Source: Gammaproteobacteria bacterium GWE2_37_16
Lineage (GTDB): Bacteria > Pseudomonadota > Gammaproteobacteria > UBA9339
Assembly (NCBI GenBank): GCA_001801285.1
Contig: MGXG01000116.1
Location: 1-6,365 of the forward strand
Length of the DNA stretch: 6,365 nucleotides
Direction of reading: 5' to 3'
Below, piece by piece: positions 1 through 5,595 of this stretch (position 1 is its first letter; each line of letters opens with the position of its first letter). The notes beneath the pieces are model-generated. The model did no database searches. It saw nothing but the letters and a program-made list of their open reading frames with translations, and had not been told where the DNA came from. A program made the position numbers and the translations under genes.

Positions 1-1127
1 AAAACTTTGTTTTTACCCGTGGTCATTACGATATAAAAGTAATGTACGATGTTGAAAATAAGGGTAAAACTGCGTGGCAAGGTAATTTTTATGCAACGCT
101 ACAGCATAAAAGTTCGGCGGAAGATAAGGGGGGCGGTATGTTTAGTTTTCGCACTTTTGCCGGCGCTGCTATATCAAGTCCAGAAAAACCATACGAAAAG
201 CTTAGCTACGACAATTTGAAAAAAGAAAATATCATGCGGACAGTTCAGGGCGGCTGGCTGGCTTTGCAGCAGCGTTATTTTTTGAGTGCTTGGGTTCCTG
301 ATGTCAACAAAAGCTACAATTATTTTTCCCAAGCTTTGTCAGATCAAGTTTATATTTTAGGGTTATATAATTCAGTTAAAGTTTTGCCGGGCGAGAAGGC
401 GACTTTTGGCGCAACTTTATATACAGGTCCAGAAATTACCGCTGTTTTAAAAGCTCTTGCGCCATCTTTGGATTTAACGATAGATTATGGTTGGTTATGG
501 TGGATTTCTATAGCGGTTTTTTGGTTGATGCAACAAATTTATCGTATCGTTGGTAATTGGGGGTGGTCAATAGTTCTAGTGACACTTTTTATTAAGTTGG
601 TTTTTTATAAATTTTCCGAAAAAAGTTATCATTCCATGGCGAAAATGCGCACTTTAGCGCCTAAATTTCAGGCTCTAAAAGAACGTTTTGGAGATGATAA
701 ACAAAAAATGAGTCAGGCGACGATGGAGCTTTATAAAAAGGAAAAAGTTAATCCTGTGGGCGGATGCTTGCCACAATTAATTCAAATACCATTTTTTATT
801 GCTCTTTATTACGTTTTAATGGGAGCTGTCGAGTTGCGTCAGGCACCGTTTATTTTTTGGATTCATGATCTTTCTGCCAAGGATCCGTATTTTATTATGC
901 CTATCTTGATGGGTTTGAGTATGTTGATACAACAGCGTCTAAACCCAAGCCCACCGACGGCTGATCCTATGCAGGCGAAAATGATGATGTTTTTGCCAGT
1001 GGTTTTTACAGTATTTTTCCTGTCTTTCCCAGCTGGATTGGTGTTATATTGGTTGGTAAATAACTGTCTTTCAGTGCTGCAACAGTGGTATATTACCTGG
1101 CAAGTGGAAAAAGGGCAGAAAGGATAG
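1..1127 (+). CDS. yidC: YidC/Oxa1 membrane protein insertase, 3' part (5' end outside window)
   Basis: YidC inserts and folds inner-membrane proteins, alone or with SecYEG. The frame is open to the left edge (first full codon at base 3), so the ATG at 42 is internal. The 374 visible residues compare with about 550 in E. coli, so roughly the first 175 are missing. Seen in order: the end of the periplasmic beta domain (FTRGHYDIKV, LSAWVP), TM2 and the groove region near bases 490-620, the cytoplasmic hairpin with SMAKMRTLAPKFQALKERFG and KEKVNPVGGCLPQLIQIPFF, then VELRQAPFIFWIHDLSAKDP, LIQQRLNPSPP and the last TMs with FPAGLVLYWLVNNCLS. The groove Arg of E. coli (R366) is Lys here (codon 594-596), a conservative change that keeps the positive charge. 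In most gammaproteobacteria mnmE follows yidC; here an ampE-like gene does. Identification is firm. Confidence 0.97.
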   Translation, partial: NFVFTRGHYDIKVMYDVENKGKTAWQGNFYATLQHKSSAEDKGGGMFSFRTFAGAAISSPEKPYEKLSYDNLKKENIMRTVQGGWLALQQRYFLSAWVPDVNKSYNYFSQALSDQVYILGLYNSVKVLPGEKATFGATLYTGPEITAVLKALAPSLDLTIDYGWLWWISIAVFWLMQQIYRIVGNWGWSIVLVTLFIKLVFYKFSEKSYHSMAKMRTLAPKFQALKERFGDDKQKMSQATMELYKKEKVNPVGGCLPQLIQIPFFIALYYVLMGAVELRQAPFIFWIHDLSAKDPYFIMPILMGLSMLIQQRLNPSPPTADPMQAKMMMFLPVVFTVFFLSFPAGLVLYWLVNNCLSVLQQWYITWQVEKGQKG

Positions 1128-1248
1128 TGAATGAACGAATTAAGGAAAGAAGAAATTAAGAAACAAAATAATTGACTGCCATGAAAGACAAGAAAGTAGA
1201 TTTTCAATGGTGTAAGCCCAGTCCGAAGGGCGAGTGACTAGGACGGTC

Positions 1249-1277
1249 TTGAAATAACAATAGAAATAGTCTGTAGT
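1249..1277 (+). promoter_or_regulatory. Possible sigma70 promoter for the ampE-like gene
   Basis: A TTGAAA box (1249-1254) lies 17 bases before TGTAGT (1272-1277), matching the -35 and -10 consensus at 5 and 4 of 6 positions. A start near 1284 would give a leader of about 50 bases. That leader contains a small GC palindrome (1292-1304, GCCC-TTAAA-GGGC) just before a strong ribosome site, AAGGAGG, at 1318-1324. It is a pattern match only, so read-through from yidC is also possible; no clear terminator is visible after yidC. Confidence 0.33.
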
Positions 1278-1332
1278 GAGAAAAAATACAAGCCCTTAAA
1301 GGGCAAATAAAATTATTAAGGAGGGATAACGC

Positions 1333-2196
1333 ATGACTTTATTAATCGCAATCTTAGTTTGTGTCATTGTGCAAAAAATTGTAGGTATTGGTGGATGGGT
1401 AAATAGCGAATGGTCGATTTTATACCTTAAAAAAATGCAACCAATACTGGTGAAGCTTAATTCTTGGTTGGCGCTATCAATTGCCGTTGTACCATTTCTG
1501 TTTGGGTTAGCCATATTGCATTTTTTATCGCTTCGACATTTGTATGGATTATTGCATTTGTTGTTGATGATTTTGGTTTTATTATGTTGTTTGGATGTCA
1601 GAGAAATTGGGAATAAGTTAACGGATTATTTTGATGCGTTGGAAAAGAGCAAAGCCGAAAAAGCTTTAGATGCTGCTGATGAATTTGTTGGACATGTTTT
1701 AGGCGGTAAAAAGTCTAAGAGTAACGCTAGAGCAGTTACCAGAGCTATTTTCATTCACTCTTTTGAATGGATTTTTGCACCACTTTTTTGGTTTCTCATT
1801 TTTAATATTTACGGAATAGCACTTTATTATTTAGTGGTTAATCTCCGTAAAAAAGCACTACTTGCCGATCCAGCTTATGCAAATTTGGCAAAAACCGCCG
1901 CTAAAATGCAGAATATTTTGGATTGGATACCAATGCGTGTTGTTGCAATTAGTTATTCTTTAGCTGGTCATTTTATGTCTGGATTTGCTTATTGCTATAA
2001 AAAGCTAATTTCTTTTTCCGGTGATATTGACGTTTTTGTTGTCAATACAGGAATAGCTGCTTTAGGGTATGATTATAAAGATACCAAAGAGGGTGGCACT
2101 AAAGAAAATCAAGCTACATTATCCTTGGTCAACAGAACACTTTTGATTTGGATAATTGGTTTGATCTTGTTTAGTTTAGGGAAAATGTTGGCTTAA
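1333..2196 (+). CDS. ampE: AmpE-like inner-membrane protein (AmpE/CobD-related family)
   Basis: This is a 287-residue multi-spanning membrane protein, close to the 284 residues of E. coli AmpE. AmpE is encoded with the peptidoglycan amidase AmpD in enterobacteria and is linked to beta-lactamase regulation; its biochemical role is poorly defined. Family hallmarks seen here are the MTLLIAILVC opening, the central FEWIFAPLFWFLIF segment (residues 144-157, compare FRFYLAPLFWLIV in E. coli), and ILDWIPMRVVAISYSLAGH (195-213, compare VLDWVPVRLAGVVYALIGH). Hydrophobic segments lie near 1-19, 45-65, 69-88, 146-170 and 268-286, with a charged soluble stretch at about 88-135. The ATG has an ideal AAGGAGG eight bases upstream. 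No ampD is adjacent; the left neighbour is yidC and the right neighbour is convergent pssA. Family membership is confident; involvement in beta-lactam response is inference. Confidence 0.85.
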   Translation: MTLLIAILVCVIVQKIVGIGGWVNSEWSILYLKKMQPILVKLNSWLALSIAVVPFLFGLAILHFLSLRHLYGLLHLLLMILVLLCCLDVREIGNKLTDYFDALEKSKAEKALDAADEFVGHVLGGKKSKSNARAVTRAIFIHSFEWIFAPLFWFLIFNIYGIALYYLVVNLRKKALLADPAYANLAKTAAKMQNILDWIPMRVVAISYSLAGHFMSGFAYCYKKLISFSGDIDVFVVNTGIAALGYDYKDTKEGGTKENQATLSLVNRTLLIWIIGLILFSLGKMLA

Positions 2197-2198
2197 AG

Positions 2199-2218
2199 AA
2201 ATCCAAATGTTGGATTTT
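2199..2218 (+). terminator. ampE: Weak candidate terminator after ampE
   Basis: Three bases past the ampE stop, AAATCCAA (2199-2206) and TTGGATTT (2210-2217) form a perfect 8-base-pair stem with loop ATG. The T run is only four bases and the stem is AT-rich, so termination would be inefficient. The placement directly after a stop codon in a convergent region supports the call. Confidence 0.4.
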
Positions 2219-2270
2219 GAATTAATGTATCGTTGGTGCGATGTTTGATGATTACGGAAGCTGTAATCTG

Positions 2271-2430
2271 TGTAGCCGCAAGCGTTAGCTTGCGTGTTAG
2301 ACTTTAGCACAGGTTTTAGATTTATCTAAAAATTTAACTTCGTTTGCATTTGTAAATTTATATGAAATTGCGCCGAAATAAGCATATGCGCAATATCTAC
2401 CGCACAAGCAAGCTAAAGCTTGCAGCTATG
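2271..2430. repeat. Paired-hairpin REP/BIME-like repeat, copy A (long, degenerate)
   Basis: The left half is a GTAG foot (2272-2275) followed by a perfect 7-base-pair hairpin, CGCAAGC (2277-2283) with GCTTGCG (2288-2294), loop GTTA. The right half is a hairpin GCAAGC (2408-2413) with GCTTGC (2418-2423), loop TAAA, ending in GCTAT where other copies have GCTAC. The halves are 113 bases apart, against 30-60 in the other copies. Inside lies another 7-base-pair inverted repeat, ATTGCGC (2367-2373) with GCGCAAT (2388-2394). The right half aligns with copy B, including GCGCA and TCTAC before the hairpin. The copy sits between two convergent genes, a usual REP location. Confidence 0.7.
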
Positions 2431-2562
2431 GGATTTTCGGTAATGGTTTGTGCAGATATTTTTGTTGAGTTTTCTGTTCACACAATAACACGTCTATATG
2501 CATATATGTGTATTATCGATGTTATATCGTAGACCAAAACCTATGTTTTCTGTGGTTAATAA

Positions 2563-3330
2563 TTAGTCATGTTGGCTAATTTTCTTTTTCAAAACCTGTC
2601 GCAACTGTTTTCTTTTTCTTAATTCCCAAATAGTCGCAATTGGACCTGAGAGGGCGTAGATGGTAAAAACGGCGAAGAGGACAAAGGGTGGGTTGAGGGC
2701 GATGCAAACGAGGATTAGTACTGTACTGAGAATAACGACAAATGGTACATGTTCCCTAAAATCAAAATCTTTAAAACTGCGAAAACGGACATTGCTCACC
2801 ATTAGCGCACCTACAAGTACGATCATGCACGCTATGATAATGCAGCTAAATTGATTAAGCGGAACTAAATCTTTACCAGCCCAAACAATCCCAGCAACTA
2901 CGCCAGCTGCAGGGGTGCAAGGAATTCCCTGAAAATAGCGTTTACTTTTACTGACTTGAGTATTAAAACGAGCTAAACGTAAGGCTACGGCGGCGGTAAA
3001 AACAAAAGCAGCCAGCCAGCCAAATTTACCTAAATTTATTAATGCCCAACTATAAATTACAAGAGCAGGGGCAACACCAAAGGCGACCATGTCGGAGAGG
3101 CTGTCTAATTCAGCCCCAAAAGGTGTCTCGGTGTGAGTGAGGCGCGCTACTCGTCCATCCAAGCTGTCCATGAGCATGGCAATGAAAATTGCGATTGCGG
3201 CATCTTCATAACGTCCTTTGAGAGCGGCGACTATAGCGTAAAAACCGGCAAAAAGTGCTCCGATTGTGAATAGATTTGGCAGTAAATATATGCCGCGTCC
3301 ACGTTGGGGTAGGTTTGTTTTTTTCGACAT
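2563..3330 (-). CDS. pssA: CDP-diacylglycerol--serine O-phosphatidyltransferase (phosphatidylserine synthase)
   Basis: PssA transfers phosphatidyl from CDP-diacylglycerol to serine at the inner membrane, the first committed step to phosphatidylethanolamine. The 255-residue protein has the complete CDP-alcohol phosphotransferase signature: D55, D58-G59, A62-R63, G72, D76 and D80, in the exact D-x2-DG-x2-AR-x8-G-x3-D-x3-D spacing. The lead-in LPNLFTIGALFAGFYAI (17-33) and FNTQVSKSKRYFQGIPCTPA (122-141) are typical of the integral-membrane (type II, Bacillus-like) PssA rather than the E. coli PLD-type enzyme. Several hydrophobic spans follow, and the C-terminus is strongly basic. The start is supported by AAGGA (plus-strand 3338-3342 reversed), seven bases before the ATG. 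It diverges from rsmJ and is convergent with ampE. Confidence 0.95.
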   Translation of the reverse strand: MSKKTNLPQRGRGIYLLPNLFTIGALFAGFYAIVAALKGRYEDAAIAIFIAMLMDSLDGRVARLTHTETPFGAELDSLSDMVAFGVAPALVIYSWALINLGKFGWLAAFVFTAAVALRLARFNTQVSKSKRYFQGIPCTPAAGVVAGIVWAGKDLVPLNQFSCIIIACMIVLVGALMVSNVRFRSFKDFDFREHVPFVVILSTVLILVCIALNPPFVLFAVFTIYALSGPIATIWELRKRKQLRQVLKKKISQHD

Positions 3331-3373
3331 GTGTGAATCCTTATTTAGAAAATATGGTTATTTACAAAAACTC

Positions 3374-3381
3374 ATTATAAT
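3374..3381. promoter_or_regulatory. Palindromic -10 box in the pssA/rsmJ divergent promoter region
   Basis: The 10-base palindrome CATTATAATG (3373-3382) contains a perfect TATAAT on both strands: 3376-3381 on the plus strand (towards rsmJ) and 3379-3374 on the minus strand (towards pssA). The plus-strand start would fall near 3388, ten bases before the rsmJ ATG. The minus-strand start would fall near 3367, giving a leader of about 37 bases with the pssA ribosome site. Neither side has a good -35 at 16-18 bases, so strength is uncertain. Confidence 0.5.
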
Positions 3382-3397
3382 GTATTTTGAGGTTTTT

Positions 3398-3991
3398 ATG
3401 CAGCAAATTCATATCGATTTTTTAAATGGAAAGAATGCCTATCGACGCCAACATGGTGGCGGTAGGAAACAAATGCTTGCTAAAGCGGTTGGGATTAAAT
3501 CTGGTTATTTACCGACAGTAGTCGATGCAACAGCTGGTTTGGGTGGTGATTCTTACGTATTGGCAAGTTTAGGATGTTCTGTTGTCATGTTGGAAAGATC
3601 ACCTATTATAGCAAAACTATTAGAAGATGGTTTGCGGCGTTTAAAGTCTGATCCATTGGGCAAAGACTTATGTTTGGATTTGGTTTATGGTGATACTAAA
3701 GACTATTTAACAAATTTGTCTATGGTGAATCATCCTGATGTGATTTATCTTGATCCTATGTATCCACATCAAAAAAAATCTGCATTAGCTAAAAAAGAAA
3801 TGCGTATTTTGCGAGAAGTAGTTGGGGCAGATGAAGATGCAGCAGCATTATTGGAAATTGCTTTGTGTTATGCGAAAAAGCGTGTGGTTGTCAAAAGAGC
3901 GCGTTTGGCGCCTGAGTTAGGTGAAATAAAACCAAATTTAGTTTTTACCGGACAGAGCAGTAGGTTTGATGTTTATTTTACTGCACTTTAA
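3398..3991 (+). CDS. rsmJ: 16S rRNA (guanine1516-N2)-methyltransferase RsmJ, short form
   Basis: RsmJ methylates N2 of G1516 in 16S rRNA using S-adenosylmethionine. The 197 residues align throughout with the C-terminal four fifths of E. coli RsmJ (250 residues): HIDFLNGKNAYRRQHGGGR (5-23), AKAVGIKSGYLPTVVDATAG (28-47) with the SAM-binding VDATAGLG loop, VVMLERSP (62-69), the catalytic-type YLDPMYPHQKKSAL (117-130), KKEMR, and KRVVVKRARLAP (161-172). About 45-50 N-terminal residues of the E. coli protein are absent. The chosen ATG has TGAGG five bases upstream. The in-frame ATG at 3380 overlaps the TATAAT box and an earlier one at 3266 lies inside pssA, so both are unlikely. A weak terminator follows the stop. 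Confidence 0.92.
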   Translation: MQQIHIDFLNGKNAYRRQHGGGRKQMLAKAVGIKSGYLPTVVDATAGLGGDSYVLASLGCSVVMLERSPIIAKLLEDGLRRLKSDPLGKDLCLDLVYGDTKDYLTNLSMVNHPDVIYLDPMYPHQKKSALAKKEMRILREVVGADEDAAALLEIALCYAKKRVVVKRARLAPELGEIKPNLVFTGQSSRFDVYFTAL

Positions 3992-4015
3992 AGAGTCAGG
4001 CTTTAATATTTTTTT
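3988..4015 (+). terminator. rsmJ: Candidate Rho-independent terminator of rsmJ
   Basis: TTAAAG (3988-3993, overlapping the stop codon) pairs with CTTTAA (4001-4006) around a seven-base loop, followed shortly by seven T residues (4009-4015). The stem is short and AT-rich, but its position and T run fit a terminator. Confidence 0.45.
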
Positions 4016-4060
4016 GATTTTAGTAACTTCTCAAAAACCACAGGCGAATCACAAACATAA

Positions 4061-4139
4061 CGTAGCTGCAAGTTTTAACTTGCGTATTAGATATCGCGCA
4101 TCTACATGATTTGACGCAGGCTAAAGACCTGCGGCTACG
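4061..4139. repeat. Paired-hairpin REP/BIME-like repeat, copy B
   Basis: Termini CGTAGC (4061-4066) and GCTACG (4134-4139) are inverted repeats that match at 9 of 10 positions when extended. The left hairpin is GCAAGT (4068-4073) with ACTTGC (4078-4083), loop TTTA. The right hairpin is CGCAGG (4115-4120) with CCTGCG (4128-4133), loop CTAAAGA. An 8-base direct repeat AAACATAA flanks the element (4053-4060 and 4141-4148). Further out lies an inverted pair starting AGTAAC (4022-4037) and ending ATTACT (4164-4179), matching at 14 of 16 positions. Confidence 0.8.
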
Positions 4140-4271
4140 TAAACATAATTATAATGCCCTAACTTTTTGAGATATTACTGATTTTAAGAATAACATATTG
4201 ATTTATATGGTAATTGTATTTACATAAAATAAATTTTGGTGTTGTTGAATAATTCGTATTAATAACGATTT

Positions 4272-4376
4272 CGTAGCTGCAGGTTGTAGACGCAGGCTTT
4301 AGCCCGCGATATATTATGTGCAATAATTGTTGTATGTTACGCAGACTAAAGTCTGCGGCTACAGTCTGCGTCTACG
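4272..4376. repeat. Paired-hairpin REP/BIME-like repeat, copy C, with duplicated ends
   Basis: Each end has a full hairpin plus an extra half. On the left, GTAGCTGCAGGTT (4273-4285) is followed by GTAGACGCAGGCT (4286-4298), the latter starting a hairpin with AGCCCGCG (4301-4308) that has one mismatch. On the right, a perfect hairpin CGCAGAC (4340-4346) with GTCTGCG (4351-4357), loop TAAA, is followed by a tandem pair AGTCTGCGGCTAC (4350-4362) and AGTCTGCGTCTAC (4363-4375), 12 of 13 identical. It lies just past the 3' end of cpoB. Confidence 0.8.
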
Positions 4377-4403
4377 GGATTATGCTGTGGGAACATAACA
4401 AAA

Positions 4404-5462
4404 TTAACGCGGCGCTAAATTGGATAATTGATGTTTAGCTAATTGCGCAGCGGTGGTGCCTGGATAATGTTGTTGCACTTTTAGGAATTCACTTTTAGCT
4501 TGTTCGGTTTTGCCGGTATGAGCGTGGATAATGCCCAATTTTAATAAAGCATCAGCGCTTTTGGTGGAGCTTGGATATTTATCTAACAAAGTTTTGAATT
4601 CGAATGCAGCTTGATCGAGTTGGCTCAATAAATAATAACATTCAGCTGACCAATAGTGAGCGCTGATAATGTTAGCTCCTTTAGGATAGGATTTAATGTA
4701 AGTGCGAAATTTCTCATTTGCTGCAACGTATTGTTTTTGCTGGAGCATAGAGAAAGCTTCGTCATAACTTTTTTGTTCTTTAGGTACGCTTTGTTGATCT
4801 GGTTCAGATGTTGCAGAGCTGGCTGTTGGAAGTGTTGTGCTATCGGTATGCAAGTTTGCTGTACCGGTAGTTGGAGTAACGGTGGTATCAGTTATACCTG
4901 TTGGCGCTGTGCCTTTAGCCTGTCCGATACGACGTTCCAAGTCGGTGTAAAAATTACGCAATTGATCATTGACCAATTTTAAGTCGTGATCATGTTGTTC
5001 AGATTGACCGTTTAATTTATCAATAGTTTGCTGCAAACCCTCTAAACGTGCTGGCAAATTCATTTGTACCAGATTATTTAATTGTTGTTCCAGGCGGTTT
5101 AAACGTTGTTCTGTCGTTAAGTTGGCGGTATTTATTTGTTGCAAAGAATTGTCCATTGACTCCATATTCATATTGCTGTCAGTTTTAATTTTTATTGGAG
5201 TAGGATTGGTTTGACCGGAATCTTGAGCAGCTGTTTGGATCGATTGAATAGGGACGGTTTCTGTGGTGGCAACATTTTTCGTTGCTTCGGGCAACATTGG
5301 CACAGGAGCAGCAGCTTTAGTTTGAGCGCTATCCAAAGATTCATTATTTTGTTGAGCAGAAATATCATTTTGGTTCTGGTTTATGTCAACCACTGGGGCA
5401 TCTGCCATAGCTAATGGCGTTGTTGCAAATAACAATATAGCTAAAAGAGTTTTAATTTTCAT
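4404..5462 (-). CDS. cpoB: Cell division coordinator CpoB (YbgF), periplasmic Tol-Pal protein
   Basis: CpoB is a periplasmic protein that links Tol-Pal driven outer-membrane constriction to peptidoglycan synthesis by PBP1B. The 352-residue product begins with a signal peptide (MKIKTLLAILLFATTPLAMA, likely cut after A20). It is followed by a Q/N/T-rich low-complexity stretch (about 21-112), a coiled coil (about 114-180, heptads in LTTEQRLNRLEQQLNNLV), a T/S/P linker (about 185-228), and a C-terminal TPR domain (about 230-348) with SYDEAFSMLQQKQYVAANEK, HYWSAECYYLLSQLDQAAFE and LLKLGIIHAHTGKTEQAKSE. E. coli CpoB is about 263 residues and its coiled coil follows the signal peptide directly, so the N-terminal spacer is extra. 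No good ribosome site precedes the ATG; the upstream bases are A/T only apart from one C. It follows pal, separated by 186 bases and a repeat. Confidence 0.93.
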   Translation of the reverse strand: MKIKTLLAILLFATTPLAMADAPVVDINQNQNDISAQQNNESLDSAQTKAAAPVPMLPEATKNVATTETVPIQSIQTAAQDSGQTNPTPIKIKTDSNMNMESMDNSLQQINTANLTTEQRLNRLEQQLNNLVQMNLPARLEGLQQTIDKLNGQSEQHDHDLKLVNDQLRNFYTDLERRIGQAKGTAPTGITDTTVTPTTGTANLHTDSTTLPTASSATSEPDQQSVPKEQKSYDEAFSMLQQKQYVAANEKFRTYIKSYPKGANIISAHYWSAECYYLLSQLDQAAFEFKTLLDKYPSSTKSADALLKLGIIHAHTGKTEQAKSEFLKVQQHYPGTTAAQLAKHQLSNLAPR

Positions 5463-5523
5463 GTTTTTAAATTATTAGATTAGTTTTAATGCGTTATTGA
5501 ATAATTCAAAGTAACAATAATTT

Positions 5524-5595
5524 TGTAGCCGCAGGTTTCAACTTGCGTGTTAAATATGGTACATATTATATCGCAAACTAAAGTTTGCGGCTACA
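5524..5595. repeat. Paired-hairpin REP/BIME-like repeat, copy D, inside the pal-cpoB gap
   Basis: This is the cleanest copy. Perfect 10-base inverted termini TGTAGCCGCA (5524-5533) and TGCGGCTACA (5586-5595) enclose a left hairpin GCAGGT/ACTTGC (one G-T pair, loop TTCA). There is a central AATATG-GTA-CATATT palindrome (5553-5567), and a perfect 8-base-pair right hairpin, CGCAAACT (5572-5579) with AGTTTGCG (5582-5589). Wider inverted ends GCGTTATTG (5491-5499) and CAACAACGC (5631-5639) match at 8 of 9 positions. In a pal-cpoB transcript it could fold and affect processing or downstream expression. Confidence 0.85.

Larger units (their letters stand above)
2197..2562. other. Convergent intergenic region between ampE and pssA
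   Basis: This 366-base stretch has no credible gene. It holds a weak hairpin right after ampE (2199-2218) and a paired-hairpin repeat (2271-2430). Near the pssA side is a perfect 12-base palindrome, TATATGCATATA (2495-2506), with ACAC (2488-2491) and GTGT (2508-2511) around it. The last could form a cruciform or a hairpin at the 3' end of pssA mRNA, but no T run follows, so I do not call it a terminator. Confidence 0.6.
3992..4403. other. Convergent intergenic region between rsmJ and cpoB
   Basis: These 412 bases contain no credible coding frame. They hold the rsmJ terminator and two paired-hairpin repeats (4061-4139 and 4272-4376) separated by AT-rich sequence. The stretch 4241-4272 resembles the left flank of the repeat between pal and cpoB. 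No separate terminator is visible for cpoB; the repeat at 4272-4376 would be the first strong hairpin met by its transcript, starting 28 bases past the stop. Confidence 0.6.

Noticed and set aside
594..596. Lys replacing the groove Arg of E. coli YidC
   Set aside because: Lys at this place is, to my knowledge, common in other gammaproteobacterial YidC proteins and keeps the charge, so it is not a defect.
863..1207. Open frame of about 114 codons antisense to the end of yidC
   Set aside because: It mirrors a conserved coding region, has no recognisable domain, and yidC explains the sequence.
1181..1237. Second mini-ORF of 18 codons in the yidC-ampE gap
   Set aside because: There is no ribosome site before its ATG and no recognisable product.
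2495..2506. 12-base palindrome as a terminator of pssA
   Set aside because: There is no T run after it in the pssA reading direction, and AT palindromes of this kind are frequent in AT-rich intergenic DNA.
2660..2854. Plus-strand 64-codon frame inside pssA
   Set aside because: It is antisense to conserved membrane-protein coding sequence, and its K/R/T-rich product resembles nothing I know.
3266..3397. N-terminal extension of RsmJ to an ATG at 3266 (or 3380)
   Set aside because: The extension runs antisense through the start of pssA, does not resemble RsmJ N-termini, and the ATG at 3380 is part of the TATAAT box; ATG 3398 has its own ribosome site.
4656..5414. Two plus-strand open frames (4656-4982 and 5211-5414) inside cpoB
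   Set aside because: They are antisense shadows of cpoB with Cys/Trp/Phe-rich, unlikely protein composition.
2271..5595. CRISPR array
   Set aside because: The repeats are few, irregularly spaced by hundreds of bases or a whole gene, and inverted in pairs; there are no spacers of uniform size and no cas genes.
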